From: Halichondria panicea
Lineage: Eukaryota > Porifera > Demospongiae > Suberitida > Halichondriidae
DNA length: 64,000 bases
Assembly (NCBI RefSeq): GCF_963675165.1
Contig: NC_087379.1
Location: 62,001-126,000, forward strand
Direction: 5' to 3'
Positions 40,414-50,605 of the stretch are shown here, in pieces (the first letter of the stretch is position 1; every line of letters starts with the position of its first letter). The position numbers and the translations under genes are program-made. The notes beneath the pieces are model-generated. The model did no database searches. It worked only from the letters and a program-made list of their open reading frames with translations, and was not told the DNA's origin.

Positions 40414-41078
40414 CTTGCAAACAGTGTCCTGGCCAGATCAAATCTCATTCTTCTGTGGAGTGAACCCCAGACCAGTCACAATACAGCCAGCTCTGTGAGT
40501 GAGTGAGCACAGTGTGTAAGATGGTACTTGATCTACTGGGTACAGTTACCTTGCTGGTGCTTTGTCAGCGTCTATCTCCTGTAGTGGAAGGTATACCTCA
40601 GCCAGCTCATCAGAAGCGCTACACATACAGAGGGAGGGGCAGATGAAAGGTAAATAAAGAACTGAAAATAAGTGACTGAAAATATACACACAAACCATAA
40701 TCATACGAATGCTCACTAGCAGTCAAACACACAGTACACTACACACTAGGACACCTACACACTGGTAACCCTAATTATAGCTGGATACCAATTTGGTAAT
40801 AAAATTCATTATTGTAATTTTACTGTACTTAAAACACCTCCCCCCACCCCTAGTATACAGACCTGCCTGCCTGCTGTGCTCTTGTCCCCTGAGGCCATGC
40901 AGTAGCTCCCCCTCTCTAGCGAGCAGCTGCACTCTCTCAGTGTCACACTTGAGTACACTATCCAGTGCTAGTGTGTTGTCCCCGGTGACCTCTTGCTCCA
41001 CGTGTAGTACACTCACACCAGCTGGTAGACGCAGCTCACGACACGCCATAGAGCGGAGGAGGGTGGACTTGCCAACAC
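40414..41078 (-). pseudogene. ABCF3: ABCF3 fragment, unit 4
   Basis: Exons 40863-41078, 40550-40618 and 40414-40492. Walker A (GVGKSTLLRSMA) and LHVEQEV are intact, and the Q codon lost in unit 1 is present. Indels around HGLRGQEHSRQAG change the exon-1 end phase, so the splice to exon 2 is out of frame. The collapsed signature region is shared. Confidence 0.85.
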
Positions 41079-41194
41079 CTGCACGTGTGTGAGGGGGTGT
41101 GTGGTTAGGGCAGGGGAGAGACACACATGTATCACTACAAGTATGCTAGCTGCATGGTTAGATATCTGACACTATGTCCGGTTTAATGTTCAAC

Positions 41195-41295
41195 CTGTGT
41201 GTGTGTGTGTGTGGGTGGGAGTGTGTGTGTGTGGGTGGTAGTGTGTGTGTGTGTGTAGGAGTGTGTGTGTGTGGGTGGGAGTGTGTGTGGGTGGC
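41195..41295. repeat. GT-rich microsatellite
   Basis: Interrupted GT tract homologous to 15679-15757. Confidence 0.9.
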
Positions 41296-41511
41296 ATAAT
41301 AATTATACGTGATCATTAATTATTTTTATTGCACTATAATTATATAATAATTATTGGACGCTGGAATTCACCGAGCAATATTAAGCCACGTTAAAATTGT
41401 TTTTAGGCCTAAATCTTTGCATCAAGCTTAATTAACTATTGACTGTAACTCAGGGTCACAGCTTGCACCAGTATCCCCCCTCCCCTACACACACACAGTA
41501 GGTACACTTAC

Positions 41512-41691
41512 CAAGAGAAGCAACCTTGAGGGGAGCTCAGAGTGAAGTTGACCTTGACTCCAGTGCAGTGCTGGAGGGGACATAGGGAAGTAAAATCACC
41601 GGTAAGTTCAGCTTCCCCAGAGAGCTGGCTTCATGAAGGGAGCAGACGAGTGTGAGGACCATGACATGGCTGCTATCAAGGCTGCCTTCAT
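41512..41691 (-). pseudogene. NUP210: NUP210 exon 1, frameshifted, end of unit 4
   Basis: MKAALIAAMSWSSHSSAPF: a small insertion shifts the signal-peptide frame. The donor here is a strong GTAAGT, unlike the intact copy. It lies 282 bp downstream of the kinase stop at 41974. Confidence 0.7.
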
Positions 41692-41973
41692 CTTGATATC
41701 TAGTACAGTACAGTATATTAATAGGTACGTACGTAGTTTAGCTAAAAAAGTCCCACATGGCTTTCTGACCTCTGACCCCAAGCAACACCCCCTCATCTTG
41801 AGCAGCCCCTCCCCCACTTCGTCGGCAAAGAACACATAATAAAATTGACAAAAAAGACAGCCAAAATAACCAAAATAATTATCACACAAATAAACTAAGT
41901 ACAAAATAATGATTAATATGCATAGGGTAGTCGAAGCATAGGGTAGTCGAAAACTATTTCACACGTTTATGTC

Positions 41974-43986
41974 CTAAGGCTCCGAGTCCAATTGTTTGAT
42001 GTGGTGTAGCACAGTGTCCATGGAGGGTCTGTCCTGAGGGGAGTGAGAGACACAGGAGGTGATGAGTGGGTGGAGCTCCCGCCATACACCTTCCATACTC
42101 GATAGCAGACGAACAAACAGTTCAGATTTCGGAAATGTTCGAGTCACCACTTCACAAGCAAGCACTCCAAAACTGTACACATCGATCTTTGTCGTCTGTT
42201 GTGGTGGTAGTTGTGGGGAGTACGGAGATTGAGGAAATGCCTCAGGGGCAGTGTACAGGATAGCACCTTCTCCAGGAGTAGTGGCATCTCGAGCTAGGTT
42301 GGCTGATCCAAAGTCAGAGAGTTTGGCAACCCATTTGTTGTTGGGTAGAGAGAGAAGGAGGACATTAGCAGAGCTCACATCTCTGTGGATGATGGGTTCC
42401 CTCTGTCGGTGGAGATAAACCAGAGCTGAGGAGATGTCTCCAAAGATCCTTCGCTTGTTGGGACCAACACGATTGTCCTGGTAGGCAGAACGTAGAGAGG
42501 TATCCAGGAGCTCTGTGACAATCATGGGACCTGTTTGCTCGTTGAGGACGGCAGCAACAAAGAGGACAAGGTTGGGGTGGCGGATCTGAGCCATAGTGCG
42601 AATCTCACGACGAATTCGATCCACCGTAGTCTGTCGTAGGATTTCAGGATACACTCGTTTGACGGCCACCGTTGTTCCTCTAAAAGTTCCCTTGGCAACG
42701 TAGCCCCAGGCCCCTCGGCCAAGAATCTCGTCCTCTCTAATAGACACCTCCTGTGGAGACACCTGCCAGAACTCCACCTCCTGAGGGTGGCTGTTATGAT
42801 TGGTGGCTGAGAGAGAGACCACTCTTCGTTGGAGGACGTCCACTTGTCCTCTAAGGGTCCCTATCAGCTGTTGGTTTTCTGTGTCAGATATTTTTCGTTG
42901 ATTGTTGGCATATGTTAGTTGTTCATTGGATTTTGCCCACTGTTCATTGGCAAGTGTTAGTTGTTGCTGTAGTTGAGTGTTTTCTTGGACTTTTTCAGCT
43001 ACCTCTCGTTGAAGCTCTTGATTGTCTGAGCGTGATTGTATGAGCAGTTCATTAGCTCTTGTTAGTTGAAGTTGAATATCTTCCACAAGTGGGGTTGAGA
43101 CTGTTTTAGTGACATCATTTTGTGACTTAGTCGATCTAAACCCTAGTCTTGCAAACAACGACTGTGTTCCCACTGCTTTAGGTGTTGCATCCTGTGCCAG
43201 TCCCATCTCTCTCAGCCTCCTCTCTGAGTCAGGGTTTCTGGACACTGTGGGATAGTGAACACATGTGACTGACTACACATACACTGTACTAGTAATAGCT
43301 TACCAGTGCAAATCTCTGCCTTGACTTGTTTACACAGTGTATACACACTCACGACCCCCCACATAGGTGTGTCCAGGGGGTAGTCCTTCACACGTACAGA
43401 CCCTCTCCACACACCACTAACAAACCAGTGGACCTCCTTTTTCAGCGTCAGCAACATTCCCAAGGAATCACCCTCTACAAAATCATCAGTGTTGAAATCC
43501 AGTTTACAGTGTTTCTTGTCCTTGTAATAGAGAGTACGGCCACTAATATTCAGTAAATGCTTGTGATCCTCTCGCCATCTCAAATATGTTAACTGTGTCA
43601 GTGTCGAATTCTCCGGGTTCTCTCCAGTGAAGCCAATTTGCTGTCAAAGAGAGCGAATTAATTTAATATACAAGTACATGAATAAGCTACAGATGATAAG
43701 AGATCCGAAGCGCTGGTAAAAATTAATACCTTGCACACACCAAATGAGCTCTCACCATTCCACCAGCCCAACCTCCCTCCTTCTCTGTCACAGTGACCTT
43801 GAGCATCTGTCCAACAACCACTGGCTTACTAGTGAGCACTATACCATAGTTATGGCTCTTAGTCCTAGTGGCTACTGTGTTCCTCTTTGTTAGCTCAACA
43901 TTCCTCCCCTTGTTCCTATGGAAGGTAACGGGAGAGCTGCTCCATTCCACTCCACCAAACAAGACACCATCATCCCTTGTAGCCAT
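41974..43986 (-). CDS. NHR-coiled-coil-TKL-like protein kinase, copy 2 (about 612 aa, intact)
   Basis: Exons 43756-43986, 43304-43640 and 41974-43244 (GT/AG). Residues about 10-175 form a neuralized-homology/SPRY-like domain (LFGGVEWSSSPVTFHRNKG; GDSLGMLLTLKKEVHWFV; MWGVVSVYTLCKQVKAEI). Residues about 240-335 are a Gln/Asn-rich coiled coil (repeats of QLTLANEQ, QLTYANNQ). Residues about 355-612 are a kinase: GRGAWGYV loop, K in VAVKR (about 386), HRDVSSANVLL (about 477), SDFGSANL (about 501), APEA (about 524), DVYSFGVLACEVV. All catalytic residues are present. ATG 43986 is used; the exon-1 donor GGAATG/GTGAGA is preferred to a downstream GTATTA because only it keeps GGM-QIGFTGENP in frame. 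Function inferred: cytosolic signalling kinase, substrate unknown. Confidence 0.88.
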
Positions 43987-44053
43987 CTTGCAACCACTAG
44001 CCCCACCCCCACATTGCATGTTTACACAAAACGCCCCCACATTGCATACACAC

Positions 44054-44096
44054 CATAGTAGCCTCGATTCCAGGTCGCTCTCAATTGAGAAATTAA
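44054..44096. repeat. Left half of a split foldback element
   Basis: AGTAGCCTCGATTCCAGG with the CTCTCAATTGAGAAAT core. The right half (GGTGAGAGGGGCTGGGATCT) is at 47960-47980, separated by the composite insertion. The unsplit version is at 61291-61355. Confidence 0.65.
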
Positions 44097-44407
44097 AGAC
44101 CTGGGAGGACACGATTAACCCAGAGGAGGTCCGACAACAGTGGGCCTGAGCTTTCTGAAGCAACGCTCTTTAGTAAAAAAAGGATCATTATGCCGATTCA
44201 GCAAAAAGCTAAAGAAGATAAATGTCACACAAAGTTAATTTTGGCAGGCTGCTGAATAAAATGCAATGTGCGCTACAAGTTCTATACCAGACACTTCAGT
44301 TGACATTGCCATTAATAATGAGGTAAACATCTCTGTGCTGAACATAGGTGTACAATTCACATACAGAATTCCAAGCTTTTCAGTAATTGAAGTTGAACTG
44401 CACTGAC

Positions 44408-45180
44408 ATGAGGCAAGGAACATTTCAGTTTGAACATTTAGATGGATCTGTACGTGTGTATGATGGATTCTTGAGATCAGACCAGAGCTTTCCAGACCCT
44501 TCTAGACCGTCTACCACCCCTTTTGCTATCACTATTAAAGACCATTGTTTTGTTGATGTAAGTTGCTTCCCAATTTTGTTGTACTGGCGCATACTCAAAT
44601 ACTATGTACTTCTCTTACAGGTTGAAGAGTTTTGTAAAGTTGTGTATGTACGACACCTAAAGGCTTTTGAGAAGCTTGGTTTTCTAATCGTATGAGATTG
44701 GCTACTTAATGATGGAAACTGTGACGATGTACTGATAGTAGTGTGTGTGACAGAATATCTAGTGAAGAGTTTGCATCCCAAGAAGAAGACACTTAAGAGA
44801 GCTATGTTCCATTTAAATGCATAGGTGTCACTCGTGATACGGAGTATCAGAACATTCTCCATGAAGTTAAGGATATAATTAAAAGTGGTGACATTGTTCC
44901 AGTGAAGATGAAACCTGAGCCAGAGAATATTGTTGATCCTGAGGCAATTTCTTTTCAGTGCCTTCATAATGGGGTTTGGCGGACAATTGGTTATGTTGTT
45001 TCTGAAATTTGTGAGGAAGTACACACAGCTATCAAACAAGGGGACATATTAGTAGTCGAGTTCGTGTGGGTAAAGTTCAAGCTTTGGAAGAAACAGCCTG
45101 GCTATTATGCTTGTATTGGAGTCACTCGGAGAGGAGAATGGTCGATAAAGGTTAAAAGATGTTGTAGCACCTTTACTTGA
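44408..45180 (+). CDS. HIRAN-like domain protein inside TIR element (predicted three exons, about 199 aa)
   Basis: Proposed exons 44408-44557, 44621-44689 and 44800-45180. The first donor/acceptor (GTAAGT...TCTTACAG) is strong. The second junction (GTATGA / AAGAG) is tentative; without it the ORF stops at 44695. The C-terminal part reads VTRDTEYQNILHEVKDIIKS, GDIVPVKMKPEPENIVDPEA, then HNGVWRTIGYVVSEIC. The order GD.V....EP.N..DP.AI....G..IGYV...I fits HIRAN domains, which bind DNA ends and appear in invertebrate transposon-linked proteins. N-terminal part (FEHLDGSVRVYDGFLRSDQS) not recognised. Confidence 0.5.
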
Positions 45181-45321
45181 ACTGCAACTTGCAATAATTG
45201 TATGGTCATCATCTGTCACAGTTGTTAATTTTGAACGTATGACATTGGATAATTAACGCATGCAAATGACGTATGAATACAAGGTAAAGAATACATAATA
45301 GCAATAATACGTCCTCGAAAG

Positions 45322-46039
45322 TTAGACATACGAGTGTTCGGAGATGTAATTGGGAATATTAGGTAGTGGCGGCAGCTCTTCTGGTGGATTGTGAAAAATT
45401 GCTGTTTTGTGTGATGGAAGGGAGGACTTCCCACTTGAAAACGTAGAAGTGGCCATCGATTCAGCTCTCGGGACTCTAGGCATTTTTCTAGGTGATTGTG
45501 TGGATGGAATGTCAAAATCAGGTCTGTCACCCTCATAGAAGCGGTCGTGGTTGGAGGTATAATAAAAATACGGCAGATCGGGGTCATTCCGTTTCTCATA
45601 CTGTTATAGGTCTCTTCGTGCCTATTGCTTTCGCCAAGTTGTACATCACATTGGTTCCACCACCACGATCCAATTGCACCATAGCCTCAAGAGAGAGAAT
45701 TAGATAATCGGAAGGATGAACTCTTTCATAATAAAGAAGCGCATATTTCTGGAACAGCTTAGTCACCACACCGATCTGTTCTTCTCGACAGAGCTCTGAT
45801 ATTGTCTGACCAGTGCCTGATAAACCACAATTGTTCATCATTGGGCAAGAAGAGTTTGTTTTATTGGTCAAATTGCATTCAGCCTTGGCATTGTCAGGAG
45901 AGGAGAAACGGTTTTGCAGCTCCCTCTGAACAGTGTTTCGACAGGCATCAGCTAGCTACAGTAGATGAGATAGAAAATTCACCATTATTTTTATGATACT
46001 AACATCTAGTAGCAGTTTACCTGTGTGTACTGCTTCCAT
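45322..46039 (-). CDS. Uncharacterised spliced gene inside TIR element (predicted three exons, about 199 aa)
   Basis: Exons 46021-46039 (MEAVHT), 45650-45951 and 45322-45600 join in phase with GTAAAC/CTAG and GTGATG/AACAG sites. Exon 2 contains ELCREEQIGVVTKLFQKYAL then LYYERVHPSDYLILSLEAMV. Exon 3 is Pro/Ser/Asp-rich (YEKRNDPDLPYFYYTSNHDR; PPEELPPLPNIPNY) and ends EHSYV-stop. Family not recognised. Phase agreement across both introns supports a real gene. It is convergent with the HIRAN-like gene, with 141 bp between the stops. Confidence 0.5.
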
Positions 46040-46225
46040 GTTTACAAAAAGAAATTCAGAGGCATATTTCCAAAACTGATGTTTTCTTCCAAATGCTTGC
46101 ATGCACCATAGATTGAAGCTTCAATCTATGCATGCACTGCACTGCTTTTGCTGAATCAGCATAATGATCTTTTTTTTACTAAAGAGCGTTGCTTCAGAAA
46201 GCTCAGGCGCACTGTTGTCGGACCT

Positions 46226-46481
46226 TGCGATTAACCTTAGCTCTAAATTAGCTAATAATTATTATCGTGACCACATTTATTGAACGATTCATCTTTTCTT
46301 TCTTTATAACCTCTATTATTATTATTATATTATTATTATTATGTGAACTTTACAGCTATGCACAAAAGAAATTAAGAGATTGGGTGTGAGAAGGAAATAG
46401 CTGACAGACTTACTCAAACATTGGAGCAGCTGATGTATATTATATAATGTATAGAGTGATAAGAATAGTTAACAGAGGATC
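46226..46481. other. Inverted-repeat flank between TIR element and LINE fragment
   Basis: 46229-46315 (GCGATTAACCTTAGCTCTAA...GAACGATTCATCTTT) is the inverse of about 47845-47940. (TAT)n AT-rich DNA lies near 46310-46340. Confidence 0.6.
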
Positions 46482-47336
46482 CTATATATGACATTTAGAG
46501 CATGGGCAAACCATATGAAATGAACATAAGTTATTTGTGTCAAAGTTTTCTAGAAAATCTGACACTAAAAAGTCCGAAGTCTTTTTCTTAATTGTTCCTA
46601 GAGATGAATCTAGATTTATTAAATTCGACGGCAATTTATTCCATACTTTTGCAATTCTAATGAAGTAGAAATGTCTTGAATAGTTATTTCTAGCAAATTT
46701 AATTTGAAGGGAATGGCCTGAGCAGCCTGCCCTGGTTTTGGATGAAGTGAAAGATACTAGTTCTCTTATATCGTCCGACTGCTGCTGCATACATTTCACA
46801 ATAAACATGATATCTTGCAGTTCAAACCATCTCATGAGGGGCAATAACTTTAATTTGCAGAGTCTTGCTTTGTAGTCTGATACATAATCATTAAGGATAT
46901 ATTTTGTGGCTGTGCGTTGCACTTTTTCTAGTGACTTGATATCCTTTATTAATTTAGGTCTCCACAACTGCGAGCAATATGTTAAGTGAGTTCTGACAAG
47001 AGACAGATATAATTGTTTCTTTAAATTAGTTGAATAGTTTGTTGGAATGATTCTTCTAATAAGATTGAGTGACATGTAAGCCTTTCCACATATTTTACTA
47101 TGCTGTTGAGACTATGAGAGATCTTGCGTAACTGTTATCCCTAAATCACGATAAGAATTTACTTGTTCTATGGTGTTATCCTGAACAGAGTAATGACTAG
47201 TTTCTTCAGTTTGCTTCAACGATAGTCTAATAGTTTTGCATTTGGACACATTGAGTCCGATATTCCACTTTTCACACCATAAACTCAAAGCATTCAAATC
47301 ATCTTGCATAAGAATCTCTACATATTGGACACAAGA
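46482..47336 (-). mobile_element. 5'-truncated non-LTR retrotransposon (CR1/L2-like RT C-terminus)
   Basis: Upstream part: DDLNALSLWCEKWNIGLNVS, then KCKTIRLSLKQ and YRDLGITV, the region just after the RT catalytic motif. Downstream ORF of 197 codons: NLKKQLYLSLVRTHLTYCSQ, LWRPKLIKDIKSLEKVQRTA, then LPLMRWFELQDIMFIVK. This pattern (LY.SLVR..L.Y.S..W.P......LE.VQR.ATK) is typical of CR1/L2/Jockey-like elements. A stop/frame break lies between the parts, and the YADD motif and endonuclease are missing: dead copy. Confidence 0.8.
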
Positions 47337-47384
47337 GCTAGAGCAAAGTAAGCCTTTTCTCCTACTGGAGGTACCCCTATGGCC

Positions 47385-47610
47385 AAGTTGTCAGGACCTG
47401 AAGGTAATAGGACCCCTATAAGAAGCACCTCAAGTACTCCTATCTCTAAGATCCCTGTGAGAAGCATCCCAGGCACTCTGATCTTGTCTCTGTGAGAAGC
47501 ACTCTTGATCCTGGAGACAGGATCCCTATGAGGAGCACCCCAGGCACTCCTGTCTCCAAAATCCCTGTGAGAAGCACCCCAGGCACTCCTGTTTCTGTGA
47601 TAAAGCTGCA
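47385..47610. repeat. Minisatellite, about 40-bp unit, 4-5 copies
   Basis: Unit consensus ATCCCTGTGAGAAGCACCCC followed by AGGCACTCCTGTCTC. It lies between the LINE 5' break and the hairpin. Minus-strand shadow ORF only. Confidence 0.8.
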
Positions 47611-47751
47611 ACATGGAATTGTTTAGTTCAGAGTGTCTCCAACATGAAGAACATGCATCAATGACACTAACAGTCTCAGCTTCTAGCACCCCTTTATTTG
47701 TATAGTTTGCTCTGTGCCTGCAAGAATTGGCTGTCACTCATGATCATACTT

Positions 47752-47813
47752 AGTTGGGCGTGGCCCCACCCTGGACGCGAACGTATGCGTCCAGGGTGGG
47801 GCCACGCCCAACT
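47752..47813. repeat. Perfect 27-bp-arm GC-rich hairpin
   Basis: Left arm 47752-47778 (AGTTGGGCGTGGCCCCACCC...) and right arm 47787-47813 are exact inverse complements around an 8-nt loop. Far more GC-rich than its surroundings; probably a complete mini foldback element. Confidence 0.9.
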
Positions 47814-48200
47814 ATGTCATACTGTTCTGTGTGTCCCAATAATTATGTAGAGGTTATAAAGATGAATCGTTCAAAGAATGTAATTAAAAGATCGTGATAA
47901 TTAGCTAATTAGAGCTAAGGTTAATCGTGTCCTCCCTCCTCTGAGAAAGACCTCTATCGGTGAGAGGGGCTGGGATCTAGGCTAACACCATAGATAATCT
48001 ATGCACACACACACAACACAGTTAGTGGAGTGGAGTTATATCTTGTAGCCATCTTGTATACCAGCCCTGCCCCCACAATGCAGGTTTACACCATTTACAC
48101 ACAACGCCCCCGCATAATTGTATTCAGTACAACGAACACGTCACACAATAGATAGTATGGTCACACACACACACACATAGTGCAGTCCAATTAGAGCCAG

Positions 48201-48257
48201 TGAGCTAATACTTGGTAACATGTTCCACAGCTTTTCCTTCCTCCACAGCACAATCTC
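48201..48257 (-). pseudogene. VPS26: VPS26 last-exon remnant, unit 5
   Basis: After a CTGCAG acceptor: EIVLWRKEKLWNM, then no further VPS26 similarity. VPS26 continues VVLWRK...KSMSHQ in the family. A small change (ACATGTTACC versus AAAAGTGTTACC in unit 6) alters the frame, so the C-terminus is lost. Confidence 0.6.
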
Positions 48258-48384
48258 CTGCAGGGGGAGGAGGGTTTATATTATACACAACAGTATACGC
48301 ACTGCAATCGTAATTATAATTCCCTATCGTTAAAACGATTGAATCACTGCATGGTACTTACACATGCACAAACGTATTTATGTA

Positions 48385-48937
48385 TCGTAGAAACTGGATT
48401 ATTAGCGCATGCGCTTTTGTGGTCAATAGCAGAGCTCTATATACGCTTATAAAATCGAGAATGCGCCTATAATGCAGTCGTTTCGAGCCCCACCCAGCCA
48501 CCGGATGTCTCTGTGATGAGTGCTGACTCGCAAGCTGGCTAGAAAGTGAGCAAGCAAGGAAAGCAGGCAACCCTAACTGGATCTATATCATACTATTATG
48601 TTACAGTTCAGTTCATTTACATCATTGAAATTCATATTATAAAAACAAAAACATTCATATTGACCAGGAACTTGGAATAAAAGGACCTCATCCATGTCTC
48701 ACATTCTCTCAGCATTCGGACAAGGTAACAGCATGCCCATGCAGAGAGTCCTTCCAGATGGATATCACCAGCTATATAGCTATCATGCACTGTACAAGCT
48801 AACTAGCTCATTAGATGAATCAATTCTAAAATTTCACTAATAACCATCGCATAATTGGAAAAGCCTGCAGTTGAGCATGCGCTTAAAATAAAGATACGCT
48901 TATGGTCGAGTAAGCGCTAATAATCCAGTTTCTACGG
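48385..48937. mobile_element. Tc1/mariner-type MITE (TA target), unit 5
   Basis: Ends CGTAGAAACTGGATTATTAG (left) and its inverse CTAATAATCCAGTTTCTACG (right), flanked by TA on both sides; 553 bp. It lies in the intron between the two VPS26 exons. Subterminal GCGCATGCGC palindrome. Same insertion in unit 6 at 61762-62307. Confidence 0.8.
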
Positions 48938-49317
48938 TAGCTTACCTACACAGTCTTTCGTACTAAATAGAACGAGATAATATTATAACCCAGTTAGCAA
49001 TAGAACGTAGAGTACTAGTAGCAGTTTCCATGAAGGCTGCTATCATATAAAGATCAGTTGTACAGTCATGTAGCATCGATTTAAGGACGCGTTATAATTT
49101 TTTTCTAATTACATGCATGCCTAAGCGCCGGCCAGCAAAAAAATATTTCAGAAAAGAATACTTGGCGCTCAATTGGAATTATTTTGTGGAGTTGGTTGGC
49201 GCTTCTATTAGAGTTGTGCTGTAATTAGAAGATCGTACACATTGTTTCATGTACACTAGCTACACCACACTCCACCGTTACCAGTAGCAACCCCCTAGCA
49301 ACACCACACCCCCTCAC

Positions 49318-49529
49318 CTGCTGTTTGAAGTATCTCCTCTCCTCCTCATCCACCAACACGAGGTTGAGGTAGTAGCGGACACCGAACTTCTTGTTAATGT
49401 CCCTCATAGTGGGAGTGAGGTCATAGCCTGCCAGGAACAGACGGATGGGGATGGACTCCCCCCTCACTGGAGCACCATCCATGATCTCATACTTGCCCAA
49501 CTGCTCATTCTCAGTGTAGATATTAGGAG
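49318..49529 (-). pseudogene. VPS26: VPS26 penultimate exon, unit 5 (open)
   Basis: 212-nt exon, open, with a GTGAGG donor: NIYTENEQLGKYEIMDGAPV, RGESIPIRLFLAGYDLTPTM, then RDINKKFGVRYYLNLVLVDE and EERRYFKQQ. This is nearly identical to the conserved C-terminal arrestin-like domain of VPS26, the retromer subunit that sorts endosomal cargo. Upstream VPS26 exons are replaced by a GT/G minisatellite and a NUP210 exon, so it is a fragment despite perfect conservation. Confidence 0.85.
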
Positions 49530-49620
49530 CTGTGTGTGTGTGTGTGGGGGGGGGGGGTAGGAGCTGTGTGTGTGTGTGGGGGGGGTAGGAGCTGTGTGTA
49601 TGTGTGTATGTGGGGGGGGG
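49530..49620. repeat. GT/G-rich minisatellite, about 3 units
   Basis: Same unit as 5490-5632 and 62935-63350, abutting the VPS26 acceptor. Confidence 0.8.
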
Positions 49621-50104
49621 GCAGTTAAACCTGACAACAATCAATGAATTATTCAGTGCTAGAAAAACTGACATTTTCAATGCATAATTGTACTTATAAG
49701 CTTGACAACAGACGCGAGGTCACTCAAAGCAACTATAGAGTCCATCAACACATACACTATATTGCAATACTCTGCACAGGAAACTGTAGACAATTATGTA
49801 ATTACGATAACTACAGTGCAGCAAGTGTACCTGAATATTGTGATTGTTGGTCTGAGTCAATAGAGGGCAGGATGGCATATGACCGATCACTGGTCGTATC
49901 GTCATGGAAACAGGCTCAGCACAAGAGATTCTACAAGGACAAATGTAGCTGTGTATTATTTAGCAAGGAGACAATGATCCACTATCAGGAGCATGCACGT
50001 GGTGTGGCTGTACGTGCCTGGCTATAATTATCCAAACTCATGGAATGGAGTATACTTAGCGTTATCTTGTATATATAATTACAAGCTAAATATACATGTG
50101 TCTA

Positions 50105-50116
50105 GTGTGTGTGTGG

Positions 50117-50147
<31 letters not shown>

Positions 50148-50162
50148 TGTGTGTGTGTGTGT
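50105..50162. repeat. (GT)n microsatellite
   Basis: About 58 bp, interrupted by GGGT. Confidence 0.95.
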
Positions 50163-50171
50163 TGGGCTGAC

Positions 50172-50548
50172 CTCAGTGATGATAATCTTGTGGTTCATTT
50201 TGTCAAACACATTCACAGTGATGGCGTAGTCTCTACCTAGTCTCGCGAGCAGACGTGGAAGGGAGGGAACGTCTGGTCACTATTGCAGCAATTCCGTGGA
50301 CCCCTGCCAGAATGTTGGCAGTGCCAATCAGATTTATCCACGTCATAGTGGGCGGGTAACACCTCGTATATTTTCCTATTATAGCATAAAATGAACGTGA
50401 AAAGAAGGATTATTGACTCTAGCAAAGGCTAATTTTAGCATTGAACCATACCTGGCTGTGAAGGAACTCTAGGACAAGTCTGCTTGCGAGACTAGTCTCT
50501 ACCCACCTTCAACATCCAGTTGTTGCCGGGGGCGATGGAGAAATCTGG
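50172..50548 (-). pseudogene. NUP210: NUP210 (WMLEVGRDYAITV) exon split by a MITE, unit 5
   Basis: The exon that is intact at 6186-6292 is here cut into about 50172-50237 and 50504-50548 by a 257-bp insertion plus a 9-bp target duplication. Confidence 0.75.
50238..50494. mobile_element. 257-bp MITE with 9-bp TSD inside an exon
   Basis: TIRs TAGTCTCGCGAGCAGAC and GTCTGCTTGCGAGACTA (one mismatch). TSD GTCTCTACC at 50229-50237 and 50495-50503. A 9-bp TSD suggests a Mutator-like source (8 bp would suggest hAT). Also present at the window end (63966-64000+), absent at 6240. Confidence 0.88.
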
Positions 50549-50605
50549 AGAAGGGAGAATCATAAAAATGCACAATCAGCATTGTTTGTTTAACCCTTTG
50601 CTCAC

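Larger units (their letters stand above)
44127..46225. mobile_element. 2.1-kb TIR element carrying two spliced genes
   Basis: Left TIR starts AGGTCCGACAACAGTG and runs about 78 bp to TTCAGCAAAA (about 44203). The right TIR is its near-perfect inverse (about 46147-46225). No transposase domain was seen. The interior holds two convergent spliced ORF sets (44408-45180 plus; 45322-46039 minus). It could be a non-autonomous element that captured genes, or a little-known element type. Confidence 0.75.
44097..47944. mobile_element. Composite insertion (about 3.85 kb)
   Basis: Bounded by GGGAGGACACGATTAACC (44104-44121) and its inverse GGTTAATCGTGTCCTCCC near 47920-47937. The comparable site at 61291-61355 lacks all of it. 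It contains a 2.1-kb TIR element, a LINE fragment, a minisatellite and a hairpin, described separately. An internal inverted pair (46229-46315 and 47845-47930) suggests nesting of at least two events. Confidence 0.7.

Noticed and set aside
43723-43986. Kinase exon 1 continuing to MVRAHLVCAR with a GTATTA donor
   Set aside because: That donor puts exon 2 out of frame; the GTGAGA donor after GGM restores the conserved GGM-QIGFTGENP reading.
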